Part shown: in pieces, positions 5,716 through 8,086 of the stretch | Numbering within the stretch: the stretch's first letter is position 1 | Layout: every line of letters starts with the position of its first letter | Assembly (NCBI GenBank): GCA_023431725.1 | Contig: JAEYVN010000541.1 | Span: 1-8,086, forward strand | Origin: Pseudomonadota bacterium | Lineage (GTDB): Bacteria; Pseudomonadota; Alphaproteobacteria; Rhizobiales; Xanthobacteraceae | DNA length: 8,086 nt | Direction: 5' to 3' | Program-made: the position numbers and the translations under genes | Notes under the pieces: model-generated | What the model was told of the DNA's origin: nothing | Database searches by the model: none | Seen by the model: the letters and a program-made list of their open reading frames with translations, nothing else

Positions 5716-6447
5716 TCAGAGCTTCTTGCTGAAAGCATCCTGGATGAAGTCATCCAGCATCCGGTAAGTCTGATGTGCGGCGCCGGCGTCATATAGAGCG
5801 ATGCCGGGAACATTCGCCTCTTCTTCGGTGAAGGAATGCAGCCGTCCGCCGAAATCGAGCATTTGCCAGTTGGCTTCAGCGCCATCGAGTTCGGCTTCCA
5901 GCGCGTCGCGATCGGCCTTGCCCGACACCGGGTCCTTGGTCCCGTGCAGGACGAAGATCGCCGCTTTGATGTCGCCTTTCTTTGCCGGCAGGGTGGTCGC
6001 GAGATCGCCGTGCAGGCAGACAACGGCATCCAGTTCGGCTCCGCTGCGTGCCAATTCCAGCACGTTCCCGCCACCGAAGCAGAAGCCGACGGCGGCCGTC
6101 TTCGATGCATCGCCGATGCCGCGCTTCTCGGCCTCCGCAATCATCGTGTTTAGTGCGGCATTCACACGTGCGCGACCCTCGACGCGATCCCGGCGCACAT
6201 TGGTCATCCATTCGGTGGCTTCTTCGGGACCGTCGCAGGTTTTGCCTTCGCCGTACATGCAGCCGACAAAAGCGACATATTTGTCGCCGGCCATCTCGGC
6301 CGCGCGCTTGATGATCGTTTCAGTCACACCGAGCCAGTTCGGCATGATCAGCAGAAGAGGGCGCTTGCCGCTGATCTTGTCGTTGTAGACCAGCGCGCCA
6401 TGTCCTTTGACGCTGCCTGCCTGATACTCAATTCTCTCGACCGCCAT
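5716..6447 (-). CDS. Dienelactone hydrolase family alpha/beta hydrolase
   Basis: This 243-residue protein has the size and fold pattern of dienelactone hydrolase (DLH). The nucleophile motif GFCFGG places Cys123, the same number as in classical DLH. D172 (HGTKDP) and H204 (GGRLHSF) complete the Cys-Asp-His triad. There is no signal peptide, so it is cytoplasmic. Classical DLH converts 4-carboxymethylenebutenolide to maleylacetate in chlorocatechol and related pathways. Two residues recalled as important there differ: the Glu36 region reads MPNWLG (Asn37), and the Arg four residues after the catalytic His (R206) is Glu208. Another ester or lactone substrate is therefore likely. ATG 6447 is preceded by GAGGA and lies 27 bp after the propeller stop, so the two share an operon. 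Superfamily firm, substrate open. Confidence 0.88.
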   Translation of the reverse strand: MAVERIEYQAGSVKGHGALVYNDKISGKRPLLLIMPNWLGVTETIIKRAAEMAGDKYVAFVGCMYGEGKTCDGPEEATEWMTNVRRDRVEGRARVNAALNTMIAEAEKRGIGDASKTAAVGFCFGGGNVLELARSGAELDAVVCLHGDLATTLPAKKGDIKAAIFVLHGTKDPVSGKADRDALEAELDGAEANWQMLDFGGRLHSFTEEEANVPGIALYDAGAAHQTYRMLDDFIQDAFSKKL

Positions 6448-6474
6448 GCCAGTCCTCAGTCTATCTGCAGCAGT

Positions 6475-7392
6475 TTATTGCGGAATGATTTCGGCGATCA
6501 TGCCGACATCGAACAGCGTCGCGTACATGCGTCGGTTCGACATCAGGCCGATGCAGCGCGCGCCGGCGTTCGGTGTCGGAATGGGATACTCGCCGACCAT
6601 CGTGCCGTCGGGCTTCATGCGTCCGATCTTGTTGACGGCATTGGCGGTGAACCAGAGATCGTCTTCGGGGCCGACACAGACGCCACGCAGCGACGAGTTC
6701 GGTGTCGTGGTCTTGTGCTCCGTGATGTTGCCGTCGCGGTCGATGCGCCCCAGTGAATTGGACGAGGTTTGCACGAACCAGATGGAGCCATCCGGATGGG
6801 TGGCCATGGCGCGCGGCTGGCTGTCGTGACTGGGGATCGGAAATTCCGTCACCACGCCATCGGTGGTGATGCGCCCAATGCGGTTTCCGGATGCTTCCGA
6901 GAACCACAAGGCGCCATCACGCTCGGCGATGGAGAGCGGGCGTGCACCCGAAGAGATGCCCGTCGAGAATTCCGTCACCTTGCCGTCCGGTGTGATGCGG
7001 CCGATCTGGCTGACTTCGGTTTCGGAGAACCAGACATTGCCATCGGGGCCGATCAGGGTGCCGTCCGGCTGAGCATTTGGTGTCGGCAGGTCAAAGAGGG
7101 TGATGTCGCCACGCATGGTGATGCGGCCGACTTTGCTGATCTTCTTGGCGCAGAACCACATGTTGCCGTCGGCGCCGATCGTGATGCCGATTGGTGTGGC
7201 GTCGGCAGCAGGAATGTCGAACTCGCGGAACGTTGCATCGGCGGGATCAAAGCGTCCGATTTTCGAGGTGCCGCTCTCGCAGAACCACAGCGCGCGATCC
7301 GGGCCTTCCATGCAGATATAGGGCTGACTGCCGGGCGTGGGGACGGCGTGCTCGCGGATGATCGGCGGCTTGGGGTGGGCGTCCTTGCTCAA
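6475..7392 (-). CDS. Seven-bladed beta-propeller related to virginiamycin B lyase (Vgb-like)
   Basis: From TTG 7392 the protein has 305 residues made of seven repeats. The W-F pair recurs at 36, 79, 121, 163, 205 and 247, with MY at 289, a 42-residue period. Each blade reads roughly GPDG-x-x-WF-x-x-x-x-x-KIGRI-x-x-DG-x-x-TEF, as in Vgb (streptogramin lyase). There is no signal peptide. Residues recalled as catalytic in Vgb are not kept: the histidines of the RPHAI and EPHGI turns correspond to SLRGV and GARCI here, and the following acidic residues to WFTAN and MYATLF. It is therefore probably not an antibiotic lyase; a lactonase-like or binding role fits the operon. I chose TTG over GTG 7425 because GGAG lies 7 nt before it and TTGA overlaps the previous stop, which suggests translational coupling. 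Confidence 0.83.
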   Translation of the reverse strand: MSKDAHPKPPIIREHAVPTPGSQPYICMEGPDRALWFCESGTSKIGRFDPADATFREFDIPAADATPIGITIGADGNMWFCAKKISKVGRITMRGDITLFDLPTPNAQPDGTLIGPDGNVWFSETEVSQIGRITPDGKVTEFSTGISSGARPLSIAERDGALWFSEASGNRIGRITTDGVVTEFPIPSHDSQPRAMATHPDGSIWFVQTSSNSLGRIDRDGNITEHKTTTPNSSLRGVCVGPEDDLWFTANAVNKIGRMKPDGTMVGEYPIPTPNAGARCIGLMSNRRMYATLFDVGMIAEIIPQ

Positions 7393-8086
7393 GATTGCTC
7401 TCCGGAATGAACGTTTGGTCTGCACTCGATCAGGCGCACGAGGTGCAGGAGTGTTTCGGTCACGGGTGCTTCGAGGCCCGCTCGCCGCGCCTCGGCCATG
7501 ATGGCACCGTTGATGTTTTCGATTTCGGTTTTGCGGCCGGCGATGATGTCGCGCAGCATCGAGGGCTGGTGGGCGCGATGATGCGTGAACGCAAGCTTCA
7601 GCAACCCGTGGACACGCGACAGATCGAACGCGACACCGCGGGCATGGGCGACATCGTTGACTTCCTTGGCCACCGTTTCGGCGAGCGTGCGGCCGGCTTC
7701 GAAGTCTCCGAGCTCACCGACCGTGTAGCGTGTGATGGCGGTCAGTGAGTTGATCGCGGCGTTGAACGCAATTTTCTCCCAGATAGCGCTCTCGACTCCG
7801 GGGTCTGCCTTGCAGTCGACGCCGGCGGCGGCGAAGGCTTCCGCCAAACGCTCGACGGCATCAGCACGCTCGCCATTGGCGGGCCAAATTCTCAAATCGC
7901 CGCCGTTCTGGAGCACGAGTTGCCCGGCAGCCTTGAGCACCGCAGCATAACTTGTTGTGCCGATCGCAATGCGTTCGAACGGCACGTGCCGGGCGATGAT
8001 GTCTGCATTGCCGAGACCATTCTGTGCGGTCAGCACCCACGTGTGGTCGCCGACCAGATGCAATGCGGGTACGAGCGCCTGTTCTG
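7389..8086 (-). CDS. Ketopantoate reductase (ApbA/PanE) family dehydrogenase, C-terminal part
   Basis: The frame is open to the right edge, so the N-terminus with the NAD(P)-binding GxGAxG motif is outside. The visible ~232 residues start EQALVPALHLVGDHTWVLTAQNGLGN, the end of the Rossmann domain with the QNG motif. The helical C-terminal domain follows, with IWEKIAFNAAINSLTAITRYTVGEL (catalytic Lys in WEK) and KTEIENINGAIM (Glu matching the substrate-binding TEID of the E. coli enzyme), then the P-x-x-x-x-LL end. Ketopantoate reductase reduces 2-dehydropantoate with NADPH, but this family has many paralogues in catabolic operons that act on other 2-oxo or 2-hydroxy acids. Translational overlap with a propeller gene and a DLH homologue favours such a catabolic role over pantothenate synthesis. 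Confidence 0.87.
   Translation of the reverse strand, partial: EQALVPALHLVGDHTWVLTAQNGLGNADIIARHVPFERIAIGTTSYAAVLKAAGQLVLQNGGDLRIWPANGERADAVERLAEAFAAAGVDCKADPGVESAIWEKIAFNAAINSLTAITRYTVGELGDFEAGRTLAETVAKEVNDVAHARGVAFDLSRVHGLLKLAFTHHRAHQPSMLRDIIAGRKTEIENINGAIMAEARRAGLEAPVTETLLHLVRLIECRPNVHSGEQS
7400..7403 (-). promoter_or_regulatory. Ribosome binding site that sets a TTG start for the propeller gene
   Basis: GGAG (7403-7400, - strand) lies 7 nt before TTG 7392-7390. The TTG shares bases with the TGA stop of the upstream dehydrogenase (TTGA, 7392-7389). The alternative GTG at 7425 would overlap the upstream gene by 37 bp and adds 11 basic residues not expected in the family. Confidence 0.6.

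Overview
The window (GC-rich, by eye about 60%) reads as a piece of a proteobacterial catabolic gene cluster. Several Bug/TctC solute-binding proteins stand next to ring-cleavage-type enzymes and an IclR regulator. This is typical of metabolically versatile Betaproteobacteria and of Alphaproteobacteria such as Bradyrhizobium relatives; the sequence alone does not settle which. There are no RNA genes, transposases, CRISPR arrays or phage genes.

Layout. The left edge holds the 3' part of an IclR-family regulator on the + strand. Every other gene is on the - strand. In transcription order (right to left) they are: a ketopantoate-reductase-family dehydrogenase cut by the right edge; a seven-bladed Vgb-like beta-propeller whose TTG start overlaps the dehydrogenase stop (TTGA); a dienelactone-hydrolase-family protein; a cluster of three hairpins; Bug protein 3; a clear Rho-independent terminator; a flavin reductase with its own candidate promoter/operator; a 280-bp gap with a tiny ORF and several inverted repeats; Bug protein 2; an ACMSD-type metal-dependent amidohydrolase/decarboxylase; and Bug protein 1, which runs convergently into the IclR gene.

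Two or three transcription units are therefore likely: (A) dehydrogenase - propeller - DLH - Bug3, ending at the terminator at 4558-4588; (B) flavin reductase, possibly continuing into Bug2; (C) Bug2 - amidohydrolase - Bug1. A plausible joint role (inference) is capture and breakdown of an aromatic or unsaturated carboxylic acid. Bug proteins would bind the substrate in the periplasm, the flavin reductase would supply reduced flavin to a two-component monooxygenase encoded elsewhere, and the amidohydrolase, DLH-like hydrolase and dehydrogenase would process ring-fission products. No TctA/TctB membrane subunits and no oxygenase are in the window, so the substrate cannot be named.

I found no wholly new kind of system. 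The points most worth a second look are the propeller and the DLH homologue, which lack residues that define the named enzymes; the short strongly initiated ORF with competing hairpins at 3824-3901; the palindrome cluster at 5625-5687; the CCAAA/TTTGG repeat array before the flavin reductase; and two non-ATG starts that should replace longer gene models.
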